Source: an uncultured Clostridia bacterium
GTDB taxonomy: Bacteria > Bacillota > Clostridia > Christensenellales > Borkfalkiaceae
Assembly: GCA_947087265.1 (NCBI GenBank)
Contig: CAMUBY010000011.1
Span: 1 to 38,446, forward strand
DNA: 38,446 nucleotides
Reading direction: 5' to 3'
The position numbers and the translations under genes were made by a program. Shown here piece after piece: positions 22,622 to 31,170 of the stretch. How positions within the stretch are numbered: position 1 is the first letter of the stretch; each line of letters begins with the position of its first letter. The notes under the pieces are model-generated. The model did not search any database and was not told the DNA's origin. It saw only the letters and a list, made by a program, of their open reading frames with translations.

Positions 22622-23694
22622 AATACGCGGCAATCGTACTCAGAAATACGAAGAATGCGCTTTCTTCGGTGAAATACGAACCGGTACATGACGCGTTTCT
22701 CTCGGGCGGTGTGTTTTTGGAAGAACTTGTTTTTCTGGCTTACGACGCGCCTTCGGAAATATCGGCGGCGATTTCCCGACTTTCTCTCGAATGCGACGGC
22801 GTGTTTCTCATTTGCGACAGCGTGCTTGTGAATTCGGCAAAGAATATCGTATGCGGTGTGACGGGCGGCACGTTTGAAGGGGAATACTGTTCGGAAACTA
22901 AGCGCTGTCTGTATGCCGTGCTTCCCGACGGAGAAACGGGAGCGCGCGCTGTCACCGAAGAGATTTTACCGCGCGTGAACCGCCGCAGAAACAATTCCTA
23001 TTCGCGCGTTGTGCTTTGCGCTGCGAGCGCGCCCGTCGAGAAACTTAACCGCGCGTTGCAGTTTGCAAGAGAGACGGCGAAAGATTTACTGTTTATTCAT
23101 GCTAGAGAAAAATTCGGCATCGTGCGTATTGAAGTTATTTACGATACCAAAACGCCGAAAATGATAGCGGACGAAGTCGTGCGCATTCTGGCAAGCGAAC
23201 TCGGCGATTACGTCTACGCACTCGAAGATATTTCCGTGGCGGAACGGTTGATTACCGCTTTGAAACTCCGTAAAATGCGCGTTTCTACGGCGGAGTCGTT
23301 TACGGCGGGCGGCGTAGGAGGCGCAATCGTAAGCGTGCCCGGTGCGAGCGAAGTGTTCTACGAGGGCATTAACGCATACGATTCTTCCGCCAAAAAGGAG
23401 CGGCTGGGCGTTTCCGAATATACGCTTATGAAGAAAGGCGCGGTATCCGAAGAGACCGCTTACGAAATGGCGGCTGGGCTTATCAAGCAGGGAAATTGCG
23501 ACCTTGCGATTGCCACCACGGGCAATGCGGGACCTACCGCTTCGGGCGGTGCGCCCGTCGGGCTGTGTTTCATTGCAATCGGCACCAAAGAGCGCGTGCG
23601 TGTATTCCGTTTCCGCCTTTCGGGCACAAGGGAAACGGTGACGAAGACGGCTGTCACCCTCGCGCTGTTTCTTGCTTATCAGGAAATCAAATAA
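22618..23694 (+). CDS. cinA: CinA-like protein: nicotinamide-nucleotide amidohydrolase domain with a degenerate N-terminal domain
   Basis: 358 residues from a TTG start overlapping the pgsA stop, with AGAGGTG upstream. The C-terminal domain (about 205-358) is PncC/CinA-C: TAESFTAGGVGGAIVSVPGASEVF keeps the Ser of AES, NAYDSSAKKERLGV keeps the Lys, and ATTGNAGP is conserved. It deamidates nicotinamide mononucleotide for NAD salvage. The N-terminal 200 residues sit where CinA has its MoaB-like/ADP-ribose pyrophosphatase domain, but I cannot find the usual ELLxG and TxGDN motifs, and the protein is about 50 residues short of typical CinA. That half is probably inactive or re-purposed. Confidence 0.82.
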   Translation: MKYAAIVLRNTKNALSSVKYEPVHDAFLSGGVFLEELVFLAYDAPSEISAAISRLSLECDGVFLICDSVLVNSAKNIVCGVTGGTFEGEYCSETKRCLYAVLPDGETGARAVTEEILPRVNRRRNNSYSRVVLCAASAPVEKLNRALQFARETAKDLLFIHAREKFGIVRIEVIYDTKTPKMIADEVVRILASELGDYVYALEDISVAERLITALKLRKMRVSTAESFTAGGVGGAIVSVPGASEVFYEGINAYDSSAKKERLGVSEYTLMKKGAVSEETAYEMAAGLIKQGNCDLAIATTGNAGPTASGGAPVGLCFIAIGTKERVRVFRFRLSGTRETVTKTAVTLALFLAYQEIK

Positions 23695-23711
23695 AAACAT
23701 AGAGGCGTCAA

Positions 23712-25265
23712 ATGAAAAAAAGGTTGTTTTTGGGGTTGCTTCTTGCGGTGCTTTGCGTAGCGGCATTGGTTGCCTGCGGCGAGAAAAAAACATACGGAAT
23801 TAGCGCGGATATCGTTCAGAACGGAACAATCGTGCCGAGCAAGGCGGAAGCGGAAGAAGGCGAAACAATCACGGTTACTTTCGCACCCGAAGAAGGCTAT
23901 ATTTTCAAAGAGGGCTCGCTCTCGGTAAACGGTACGAAAGTTTCGGGCAATTCCTTCGTCATGCCGAAAGAGAACGTCTATCTTTCGGGCGAATTTGTCC
24001 TCGAAAATTATCAGGGCGTTTATGTTTATTCCGAATACGTAGAATCGCGGAACGCATACATTTTTGAATTTATCGAAGTTGGTGAAAATACGCTTAACGC
24101 GGGTGTTACGCTTGCAACTTATGACGATAATTTCAACTATATCATTTATGAGAACGTGCCTTATACGGAAACGAATTATGTCCTCAGCGCTACCGTCGGC
24201 GGCGAAGAATGGACGGCATACGTCGGTAACGGAACGCTCTTTCAGGGCGCGAACGATTATATGCGCGTAGACTTTGTTCCGCTCAGCGGCACTTACACCG
24301 AAATATGCGAGCAAAACACCTCGTTCGTAAAGCGCGACTACACTTTCAATAACGACGGAACGGTTGACGTGGAAACTTTCGACGGAAACAATACAACGGA
24401 AACGACTTGCGAATATCGCCAATACGGCAGTTTCCTCTATCTTGAAATGCCCGACGAAGGTACGTTTAAGAACCAAATCATGTACGGCATTTTAAGCGAA
24501 ACGGACGGCAGTTTCACTTTCAAACATAATCAATTTTATATCTATACTTATCCCGAAGATACGAAACACGTCATAACGGACGTTATGTTGTTCTATCCTG
24601 CCCAAGCGGATATCGCGCTCAAAGAAAACGGCGCGTATATTTTGCAGGAGAGCGTAAATCCTTTTAATGGCGAAGATTGGGACGCACCCGAATGTTACGA
24701 TTTTCTGAGCCTTGCAAACGGAGCGCTTGCATTCAGCCGTCATAACGGAAATATGCATTTCTTCACCGAACAGGCGGAATCTGTTAGATACGGCAACGTG
24801 CTGAAAGTTTCCTATCAATTCGACGAGAAACCCGTCAGTTGGACGTTCCATATTCTCGACGAAAATACGGTTGTTATCAGAGATACGATGAATTCCTTGC
24901 GGAAATACGTATTTACGAAAAACAGCACGTTTGAAAAGGGTTACGGCGCGGCGTACGGAAGTTCGGATTCGGCGACTTACGAAGTGAGTTATTACGAAGA
25001 CGGCAGATTCGGCGTGAGGCATCTGGATAAACAAACGAATTTTGCGGTCAGCGATTCGGAATACGGTACCTATCAGGTTTACGGCGATATTCTCGTTGCG
25101 AAACTCAGCGGCGGAGAAGTGCATATCGGCAAAATAGAGCCGCAAACCGCTCACCCCGACAACGCAGATTTTCTGTTTAACTACAAACTTGTTTCGGGAA
25201 TCGGTTTGTGCGAAGAGGGTACAAGCGAGCCGCTTTGGAAAGAAATAAAGGGCTGGCAGGAATAA
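23712..25265 (+). CDS. Putative lipoprotein with an InlB-B-repeat-like domain
   Basis: 517 residues. A lipoprotein signal (KKRLFLGLLLAVLCVAAL) ends in the lipobox LVAC with Cys22. Residues about 30-95 resemble a divergent InlB B-repeat/Flg_new fold: GTIVPSKAEAEEGETITVTFAPEEGYIFKEG, then FVMPKENVYLSGEF. The rest is rich in aromatic and charged beta strands, with repeated forms such as YTFNNDGTVDVETF, YEVSYYEDGRFGV and KENGAYIL, suggesting related lipocalin-like modules. Function unknown. It sits 17 bases after cinA and 34 before recA with no promoter in between, an unusual insertion in the conserved cinA-recA pair. Confidence 0.75.
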   Translation: MKKRLFLGLLLAVLCVAALVACGEKKTYGISADIVQNGTIVPSKAEAEEGETITVTFAPEEGYIFKEGSLSVNGTKVSGNSFVMPKENVYLSGEFVLENYQGVYVYSEYVESRNAYIFEFIEVGENTLNAGVTLATYDDNFNYIIYENVPYTETNYVLSATVGGEEWTAYVGNGTLFQGANDYMRVDFVPLSGTYTEICEQNTSFVKRDYTFNNDGTVDVETFDGNNTTETTCEYRQYGSFLYLEMPDEGTFKNQIMYGILSETDGSFTFKHNQFYIYTYPEDTKHVITDVMLFYPAQADIALKENGAYILQESVNPFNGEDWDAPECYDFLSLANGALAFSRHNGNMHFFTEQAESVRYGNVLKVSYQFDEKPVSWTFHILDENTVVIRDTMNSLRKYVFTKNSTFEKGYGAAYGSSDSATYEVSYYEDGRFGVRHLDKQTNFAVSDSEYGTYQVYGDILVAKLSGGEVHIGKIEPQTAHPDNADFLFNYKLVSGIGLCEEGTSEPLWKEIKGWQE

Positions 25266-25299
25266 AAAATAGTAAAAAATCAAAGGAGATAATACATAC

Positions 25300-26331
25300 A
25301 TGAACGAAGAAAAACTCAAAGCGCTGGACGCAGTTCTCGCGCAAATCGAAAAGTCTTACGGCAAGGGCGCAATCATGAAGCTCGGTCAGGCGGCGGGCAA
25401 TCAGGATATTGAAGTGATTCCCACGGGCTGTCTTGCGCTCGACTTGGCGCTCGGCATCGGCGGACTTCCGCGCGGCAGAATTATGGAGATTTACGGACCC
25501 GAATCTTCGGGTAAAACTACTGTTGCGCTGCACGCCGTTGCACAGGCGCAGAAGATGGGCGGTATCGCGGCGTTCGTTGACGCGGAGCACGCGCTCGACC
25601 CCGTTTATGCCAAAAACCTCGGCGTGAATCTGGACGAGTTGTACGTTTCCCAACCCGATACGGGCGAACAGGCGCTCGATATCGTCGATTCGCTCGTGCG
25701 TTCCTCTGCGGTCGATATTATCGTCGTCGACTCGGTTGCGGCACTCACGCCGAAGGCGGAAATCGAAGGCGACATGGGCGACGCGCACGTCGGTCTGCAA
25801 GCGCGCCTCATGAGTCAGGCGCTCCGTAAACTGACGGGCATCGTCAATAAGAGCAAAACTTGCGTAGTGTTCATCAACCAACTGCGCGAAAAGGTGGGCG
25901 TCATGTTCGGCAACCCCGAGGTCACGCCCGGCGGCAAGGCGCTCAAATTCTACGCCTCGGTGAGAATCGACGTCCGCAAGACGGATATTCTGAAGGATGC
26001 AGACGGCGCGGCAGGTAACCGCACGCGCGCAAAGGTCGTAAAAAACAAACTTGCGCCTCCCTTCCGTCAGGCGGAGTTCGATATCATGTACGGTCAGGGC
26101 GTTTCGCAGGAAGGCTGTATTATGGACCTCGGCGTGCAGTACGACATCCTCAAAAAGAGCGGTGCCTGGTATAGTTATAACGACAACAAAATTGCGAACG
26201 GCAAGGAAAAAATGCGCGAGTTCCTCAAAGACAATCCCGAACTTGCCAAAGAAATCGAAGATAAAATCCGCAGTGCGGCAAAGGGCGCGTCGATAGACTC
26301 GGTTGCAGGCGCGGAGGAAACGCAGGAATAA
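25300..26331 (+). CDS. recA: Recombinase RecA
   Basis: 343 residues, full length. Walker [10 protein letters not shown], the catalytic Glu in [10 protein letters not shown], Walker [14 protein letters not shown], loop L1 [44 protein letters not shown] covering L2, and a short acidic C terminus. It forms filaments on single-stranded DNA for repair and triggers LexA cleavage. AAAGGAG precedes the ATG. No CGAAC-N4-GTTCG LexA box and no promoter are visible in the 34-base gap upstream, so expression seems to depend on the ftsK promoter or a site inside upstream genes. Confidence 0.98.
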   Translation: MNEEKLKALDAVLAQIEKSYGKGAIMKLGQAAGNQDIEVIPTGCLALDLALGIGGLPRGRIMEIYGPESSGKTTVALHAVAQAQKMGGIAAFVDAEHALDPVYAKNLGVNLDELYVSQPDTGEQALDIVDSLVRSSAVDIIVVDSVAALTPKAEIEGDMGDAHVGLQARLMSQALRKLTGIVNKSKTCVVFINQLREKVGVMFGNPEVTPGGKALKFYASVRIDVRKTDILKDADGAAGNRTRAKVVKNKLAPPFRQAEFDIMYGQGVSQEGCIMDLGVQYDILKKSGAWYSYNDNKIANGKEKMREFLKDNPELAKEIEDKIRSAAKGASIDSVAGAEETQE

Positions 26332-26373
26332 CGCATATATTTTTATCTTCGCGTTGAGAGAATGACAAAAAAA

Positions 26374-26394
26374 CTCCGCACAGAAAGGGCGGAG
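26374..26394. other. Hairpin that can cover the nadE ribosome site
   Basis: CTCCGC pairs with GCGGAG (loop of nine), and the right arm includes the GGAG that starts the nadE Shine-Dalgarno region GGAGAGGG. No T-run follows on the plus strand, so it is not a plus-strand terminator. Read on the minus strand it is followed by seven T. Confidence 0.4.
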
Positions 26395-26404
26395 AGGGTG
26401 AAAT

Positions 26405-28303
26405 ATGAAACATTCATTCGTTCGGGCGGCGGCGGTGAGTCCGCAGTTGAAAGTTGCAGACGTCACGTTTAACGCTGCGAATATCATTGCTGAAATCCAA
26501 ACGCAGACAAAAGCAGGCGTGGAAATCCTTGTGTTTCCGGAACTTTCTCTCTGTGGCTGTACCTGCGGCGATTTGCTGTTGCAGAAAACTTTGACCGACG
26601 CGTGTATGACCGCACTGACGCAAATTGCAAAGGCAACGCAAAACACAAAAATGCTTGTGTTTTTGGGGTTGCCCGTAACCGCGCAAAATCGGCTTTATAA
26701 CTGCGCCGCCGGTATTGCGAACGGGAAAGTTCTGGGATTTGTGCCGCAAACGCTGCCCGATAACGGCGAACTGAACGGGCGGCGGCACTTTGCAAAGTGG
26801 ACGGGGGAGCGCATGCACATTTCTTTGCCGAACGGAGAAACGGCGCCGCTGTCCGCAGATTTGCTGTTTACGGAATGTAGCGGTGCGCTCAAAGTTGCCT
26901 GCGAAGTGGAGGACTTGCGCTCGTCGGACGGATTGACGGCAAAACACGTGCAAAGGGGAGCGGCAGTTGTAGTCAATCTCTTTGCGGAAAGCCAAACGGT
27001 CGGTAAACGCGAATACCGAAAAATGCTCATCGGGGCGCAGTCCGCTAAAAACGCGTGCGCCTATCTCTGCGCCGACGCAGGCACGGACGAGAGTACGTCC
27101 GACATGGTGTTTTCGGGAAATCATCTGATTTATGAAAACGGCACTCTGCTTGCGGAAGCGGAACCCTTTTCAGAGAACGCGGCGGTTGCGGAAATCGATG
27201 TTGCGTTTTTAGAGTTCGAGCGCAAAAAACTTCTTACGTTACGCAAACAAACAGAAGAAATTTATTCGGAAATTCCCTGTTCGTTTTTCGGCGAAGGAGA
27301 ATTGAAAAGCCGTCATATTTCGCGCACGCCGTTCGTGCCCGAAGGAGGAGAGGCGGAGAGTCGGTGCGAACTGATTTTGAACATTCAGGCGCACGCGTTG
27401 AAAAAACGGCTCGAACATACGGGCGTGCAAACAGCGGTACTCGGCGTTTCGGGCGGACTTGACAGCGCGCTTGCATTGCTTGTAACGGCGCGCGCGTTCG
27501 ACCTTATTCAAAAGCCGCGCAAAGAGATTATTGCCGTCACCATGCCAGGGTTCGGAACGACGGTTGGAACGAAGAACAATTCGGCTCTGCTTGCCGAGGC
27601 GGCGGGCGCAACGCTCAAAGAAATCGGTATCGCCAAGACGGTGCTCTCTCATTTCGGGGATATCGGGCACAATCCCGAAACGCTCGACGCAACCTACGAG
27701 AACGCGCAGGCGCGCTACCGTACCATGATTCTCATGGATTTGGCAAACCAAACAAACGGACTTGTTATCGGCACGGGCGATATGTCCGAACTTGCGCTCG
27801 GCTGGTGTACTTATAACGGCGACCACATGAGTATGTATTCCGTCAATTCTTCCGTTCCCAAAACGCTCGTGAAACACCTTGTAGCTTATGAGGCGAAGCG
27901 GCTGGGCGGAAAAACGGAACTTGCTTTGAACGGGATTTTAGATACCGAAATTTCGCCCGAACTTCTTCCTCCCGACAAGGCGGGCAACATTGCGCAAAAG
28001 ACGGAAGATATCGTAGGTCCATACGAACTGCATGATTTTTATCTCTACCAATTTGTACGCAGGGGCAGTTCGGCGGAAAAGACGCTGTATTTGGCGGAAA
28101 TTGCTTTCAAGGGCAAGTTCGATAAAAAGACGCTTAAAAAATGGCTTGTGAATTTTTACCGCCGATTCTTTTCACAACAGTACAAACGTAACTGTGCGCC
28201 CGACGGCGTGAAAGTGGGTTCGGTAAGTTTATCGCAGCGCGGCGACTGGCGTATGCCGTCCGACGCCTTAGCGGAACTCTGGCTCGCAGACGTGCAAAAA
28301 TAA
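26405..28303 (+). CDS. nadE: NAD+ synthase of the glutamine-dependent architecture with a degenerate glutaminase site
   Basis: 632 residues. The nitrilase-like N-terminal domain (1-290) retains the catalytic Glu46 in VFPELSLCG. The Lys of VPKS is Gln115 (GFVPQT), and the nucleophilic Cys of EICED is Val168 in the ungapped segment CEVEDLR; Cys166, two residues earlier, is not in register. The synthetase domain (about 330-632) is intact: GVSGGLDSALAL, GTGDMSELALGWCTYNGDHMSMYSVN, and KRNCAPDGVKVG at the end. It should amidate deamido-NAD using ATP, but probably with free ammonia rather than glutamine. Last gene of the operon, followed by a strong terminator. GGAGAGGG lies in a possible hairpin. 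Confidence 0.92.
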   Translation: MKHSFVRAAAVSPQLKVADVTFNAANIIAEIQTQTKAGVEILVFPELSLCGCTCGDLLLQKTLTDACMTALTQIAKATQNTKMLVFLGLPVTAQNRLYNCAAGIANGKVLGFVPQTLPDNGELNGRRHFAKWTGERMHISLPNGETAPLSADLLFTECSGALKVACEVEDLRSSDGLTAKHVQRGAAVVVNLFAESQTVGKREYRKMLIGAQSAKNACAYLCADAGTDESTSDMVFSGNHLIYENGTLLAEAEPFSENAAVAEIDVAFLEFERKKLLTLRKQTEEIYSEIPCSFFGEGELKSRHISRTPFVPEGGEAESRCELILNIQAHALKKRLEHTGVQTAVLGVSGGLDSALALLVTARAFDLIQKPRKEIIAVTMPGFGTTVGTKNNSALLAEAAGATLKEIGIAKTVLSHFGDIGHNPETLDATYENAQARYRTMILMDLANQTNGLVIGTGDMSELALGWCTYNGDHMSMYSVNSSVPKTLVKHLVAYEAKRLGGKTELALNGILDTEISPELLPPDKAGNIAQKTEDIVGPYELHDFYLYQFVRRGSSAEKTLYLAEIAFKGKFDKKTLKKWLVNFYRRFFSQQYKRNCAPDGVKVGSVSLSQRGDWRMPSDALAELWLADVQK

Positions 28304-28326
28304 CGCAAAAATTTATCCGATAAAAG

Positions 28327-28351
28327 CACCCCCGAGAGGGGGTGTTTTTTT
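28327..28351 (+). terminator. Terminator of the ftsK-nadE operon
   Basis: CACCCCC-GAGA-GGGGGTG followed by seven T. Confidence 0.92.
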
Positions 28352-28361
28352 AGATTAGTAG

Positions 28362-28390
28362 TTGACATTTGCCGCAAGATATTATATAAT
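28362..28390 (+). promoter_or_regulatory. rny promoter
   Basis: TTGACA (28362-28367), 17 bp, TATAAT (28385-28390): perfect consensus boxes and spacing. Confidence 0.85.
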
Positions 28391-28407
28391 TATTTTAAGT
28401 ACTTGGA

Positions 28408-28425
28408 CTGTGCGCTTTTGCACGG
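28408..28425 (+). other. Hairpin in the rny leader
   Basis: CTGTGC pairs with GCACGG (one T-G pair), loop GCTTTT, in the 60-base untranslated leader. No U-run follows. It might stabilise the mRNA or act as a self-cleavage control site for RNase Y; neither is shown by the sequence. Confidence 0.3.
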
Positions 28426-28458
28426 TTCGGTCATATTAAAATTCAAGGAGGCTGGTAT

Positions 28459-30069
28459 ATGTCATCATTTAACAGCCTGCTCCTTGCGGATACCTGGATG
28501 GTCATCGTATTCCCCTTGATTGCCTTACTGTTGGGCGCGGGAATTGTAGCGGTTATCTGGGTGGTTCTCAATAAGAATTCCAAAAAGAAGTGTAACAACA
28601 AACTCGACGAAACGAATAAACGCGTCGAAGAAATGCTCGAAAGCGCAAGAGCAGAGAGCAGACAACTGAAAAAGGAAGCAATCTTAGAAGCAAAGGAACA
28701 GGAAATCAAACGCAGAAACGAGTTCGAACAGGAGATGAAAGAGAAGCGCGCCGAACAGCAGCGTGCGGAATCCAGAATCACGCGCCAGGAAGATTTGTTG
28801 GAACGCAGAGAAGACGAACTCAACAAGAAACACGAATCGCTCGAAAAGCAGAAAGCAACGCTCAACGAAAAACTCGAAGAGGTTGCTAAACAACAGGAAC
28901 AGGTTTCCCGTCAGCACGAACTCATGGTTCAGGAACTCGAACGGGTTGCCCAACTCACCAAAGAAGAAGCAAAGCAGATTTTAACGGACGAGATTCTCGA
29001 AGAAACGCGGCGCGACTGCGCAATGCAGGTGAGAAATCTCGAACAGCAGGCGAAAGACGAATGCGAAATGAACGCGAAAAATATCATTTCGCTTGCCATT
29101 CAACGTTGCGCGTCGGACCATGCGTCGGAAAGTACCGTTTCCGTCGTGCCGCTGCCGAACGACGATATGAAAGCGCGTATCATTGGTCGCGAAGGGCGCA
29201 ATATCCGTGCCATCGAAAACGCTACGGGAATCGAACTCGTCATCGACGATACGCCCGAAGTCGTCATTCTTTCGGGATTTGACCCCGTGAGAAGGGAAAT
29301 CGCGCGCATTACTCTTGAACGGCTTATTCAGGACGGCAGAATTCACCCCGCACGCATTGAGGAAACCGTTGAGAAGGTCACCAAAGAACTCGACCAGCAG
29401 ATTAAGGCGGCGGGCGAAAATGCGATGTTTGAAGTGGGCATTTTCGGACTTCACCCCGAACTCATTAAACTCATCGGTCGTTTGAAATACCGTACGAGTT
29501 ACGGTCAGAACGTTTACCGCCACTCCATCGAAGTTTCGCAGCTTGCAGGACTTATGGCGCAGGAACTCGGGCTTGACGTCAACTTTGCAAAACGCGCGGG
29601 ACTCCTCCACGACATCGGCAAAGCGGTTGACCACGAACAAGAGGGTACGCACATTCAACTCGGCGCGGACCTTGCAAAGAAGTTCAAAGAAAACGCGATG
29701 ATTGTCAACGCCATTATGGCGCACCACGGCGACGTAGAGCCGAAAACAATCGAAGCGGTTTTGGTACAAGCTGCCGACGCGATTTCAGGCGCGCGCCCCG
29801 GTGCCAGAAGAGAAACGGGCACCAACTATGTAAAACGTTTGGAAAAGTTGGAAGCGATTGCCTCCGGATTCCACGGCGTAGAAAAGAGTTATGCGATTCA
29901 GGCAGGCAGAGAAGTGCGCGTTATCGTAAAACCCGACCAGGTAGACGACGCAAAGGCGTTGTTCCTTGCCAAAGACATCGCAAAGAAAATTGAAGCCGAA
30001 CTCGAATATCCCGGTCAAATTAAAGTCAACGTCATCCGCGAATTCAGAAGCGTTGAATACGCAAAATAA
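28459..30069 (+). CDS. rny: Ribonuclease Y
   Basis: 536 residues. One N-terminal membrane helix ([20 protein letters not shown], about 14-35), a long charged coiled coil (about 45-205, Glu/Lys/Arg/Gln rich), a KH domain with [13 protein letters not shown] (near 240), and an HD hydrolase domain with [11 protein letters not shown] and [12 protein letters not shown] (near 384). The endonuclease starts turnover of many mRNAs at the membrane. AAGGAGG stands before the ATG. It has its own strong promoter and terminator. Confidence 0.97.
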   Translation: MSSFNSLLLADTWMVIVFPLIALLLGAGIVAVIWVVLNKNSKKKCNNKLDETNKRVEEMLESARAESRQLKKEAILEAKEQEIKRRNEFEQEMKEKRAEQQRAESRITRQEDLLERREDELNKKHESLEKQKATLNEKLEEVAKQQEQVSRQHELMVQELERVAQLTKEEAKQILTDEILEETRRDCAMQVRNLEQQAKDECEMNAKNIISLAIQRCASDHASESTVSVVPLPNDDMKARIIGREGRNIRAIENATGIELVIDDTPEVVILSGFDPVRREIARITLERLIQDGRIHPARIEETVEKVTKELDQQIKAAGENAMFEVGIFGLHPELIKLIGRLKYRTSYGQNVYRHSIEVSQLAGLMAQELGLDVNFAKRAGLLHDIGKAVDHEQEGTHIQLGADLAKKFKENAMIVNAIMAHHGDVEPKTIEAVLVQAADAISGARPGARRETGTNYVKRLEKLEAIASGFHGVEKSYAIQAGREVRVIVKPDQVDDAKALFLAKDIAKKIEAELEYPGQIKVNVIREFRSVEYAK

Positions 30070-30087
30070 TTTTCTAAAACAAAAAAG

Positions 30088-30113
30088 CCTTTCCTTGCGG
30101 AAAGGTTTTTTTT
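30088..30113. terminator. Bidirectional terminator between rny and the convergent gene
   Basis: CCTTTCC-TTGC-GGAAAGG with eight T on the right and six A on the left, so it works on both strands. The stop of the convergent gene lies in its T tract. Confidence 0.88.
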
Positions 30114-30972
30114 ATTGATATTCATTTTTATCTGCGGCTGAATTGTCGGGTGTTAATTCTGGAAACGCATCTTCCTCTTCTTCTTTTATTTCTATATTTC
30201 CGTGAAGAAAGGCGGCAACCAGATTATCCGACCAATATTTGCTGTCTACCATAATGAGCGAGTCATACTTTTCCGGACAGGCAAACGCAGGGAAAAGCCA
30301 GCCCGTCAAGCAACCTGCCGGCAAATATTTGCGATAAAATGCAAGCGTAGACATATAAACGACTCTTCCCCCCGTAAGGCTTTCTGGAACTATTTCGTTA
30401 AACATATATTTTAAGCCGTTTCTCAGGGAATTGTTTGGCTTATTCGCTTCCAACTCCTCGGCGATATCCAGAAGTTCACACGGATTTTCCTCGTAATATT
30501 CGTCAAGACTGAAAACCGCTACACCAGGCATGATTTCGTCCTCTTCCGTTCCGTTTTTGGCGCGTTTGAATAGTTTTGAGTTGGCTTCCACCAAAACGGC
30601 GTAAACCATTTTGCCTTCACCGATAACATCAAACTGATACAGTTTTTTAATCTGACCTACGGCCCAGCCTTTTGCTTTATTCTTATTTTCTTCTGTTGAA
30701 GACGCAAACTTTTCACGGGACTGTTGCAATTCTGCTTTATAGTCTTTAATGGAATTCCAAGGAAGAGCAAAATTCTTTTTTTGCCTTTCACGTTCCGCAG
30801 AGTCCGACAAGCGCAGAAGTAAAAATCCAGTCATGCAAACCATAAAACCGACAAATAATAGTACGCCGCTTACAGTATCGAGAGTACCTTTTATCCCTGC
30901 ATAGATAATGCCTGCAATGAACGGAGCAAAACCTGCTATTCCAAGTATTCCACCTATATTTTTTTTACTCAT
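30112..30972 (-). CDS. Membrane-anchored protein of unknown function
   Basis: 286 residues. Two N-terminal membrane helices (about 7-27 and 34-54) with a short loop, then a soluble part predicted in the cytoplasm: a Lys/Glu/Gln-rich helical stretch (about 60-105), a mixed alpha/beta region with FDVIGEGKMVYAVLVEANSK and GVAVFSLDEYYEENP, and YLPAGCLTGWLFPAFACPEKYDSLIMVD. The tail is highly acidic (EEEEDAFPE). I do not recognise a family. It has a promoter (31001-31029) and a good AAAGGGG ribosome site, so it is likely expressed. It is less GC-rich than the neighbouring housekeeping genes. Confidence 0.7.
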   Translation of the reverse strand: MSKKNIGGILGIAGFAPFIAGIIYAGIKGTLDTVSGVLLFVGFMVCMTGFLLLRLSDSAERERQKKNFALPWNSIKDYKAELQQSREKFASSTEENKNKAKGWAVGQIKKLYQFDVIGEGKMVYAVLVEANSKLFKRAKNGTEEDEIMPGVAVFSLDEYYEENPCELLDIAEELEANKPNNSLRNGLKYMFNEIVPESLTGGRVVYMSTLAFYRKYLPAGCLTGWLFPAFACPEKYDSLIMVDSKYWSDNLVAAFLHGNIEIKEEEEDAFPELTPDNSAADKNEYQ

Positions 30973-31000
30973 AATTTACCCCTTTGTTTTAATTGGCTTT

Positions 31001-31029
31001 ATTCTAACACATAACAAGACGTATTTCAA
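31001..31029 (-). promoter_or_regulatory. Promoter of the unknown membrane protein gene
   Basis: Minus strand TTGAAA (31029-31024), 17 bp, TAGAAT (31006-31001). Confidence 0.6.
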
Positions 31030-31098
31030 TATAACTAACGGAAATAGCGGTAAAATTTTTTACATTGGGGTTCACTTCCCTGCGGAACGGCTTTTTTC

Positions 31099-31125
31099 AC
31101 GCAGATTGCAAGAACGGCATAAGAT
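31099..31125 (+). promoter_or_regulatory. Sigma-K-like sporulation promoter before the Cys-rich gene
   Basis: AC (31099-31100), 17 bp, CATAAGAT (31118-31125) fits the late mother-cell pattern AC-N16/17-CATAnnnT. No sigma-A promoter was found in this region. The pattern is short, so the match is suggestive only. Confidence 0.4.
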
Positions 31126-31129
31126 AAAG

Positions 31130-31147
31130 TACGGTATTCTACCGTAT
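31130..31147 (+). other. Leader hairpin or operator before the Cys-rich gene
   Basis: TACGGT and ACCGTA arms flank ATTCT, 24 bases before the ATG and just after the predicted start site. It could be a leader stem or a protein site (GerE- or SpoIIID-type control cannot be judged). Confidence 0.35.
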
Positions 31148-31170
31148 TATTTCACTACAGAGGTTAAATT

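Noticed and set aside
26332..26404. NAD riboswitch before nadE
   Set aside because: The gap is only 73 bases and shows one small hairpin; I cannot find the larger conserved architecture needed to claim a known riboswitch class.
31130..31147. Terminator before the Cys-rich gene
   Set aside because: The hairpin is not followed by a T-run on the plus strand, so it is listed only as a leader stem or site.
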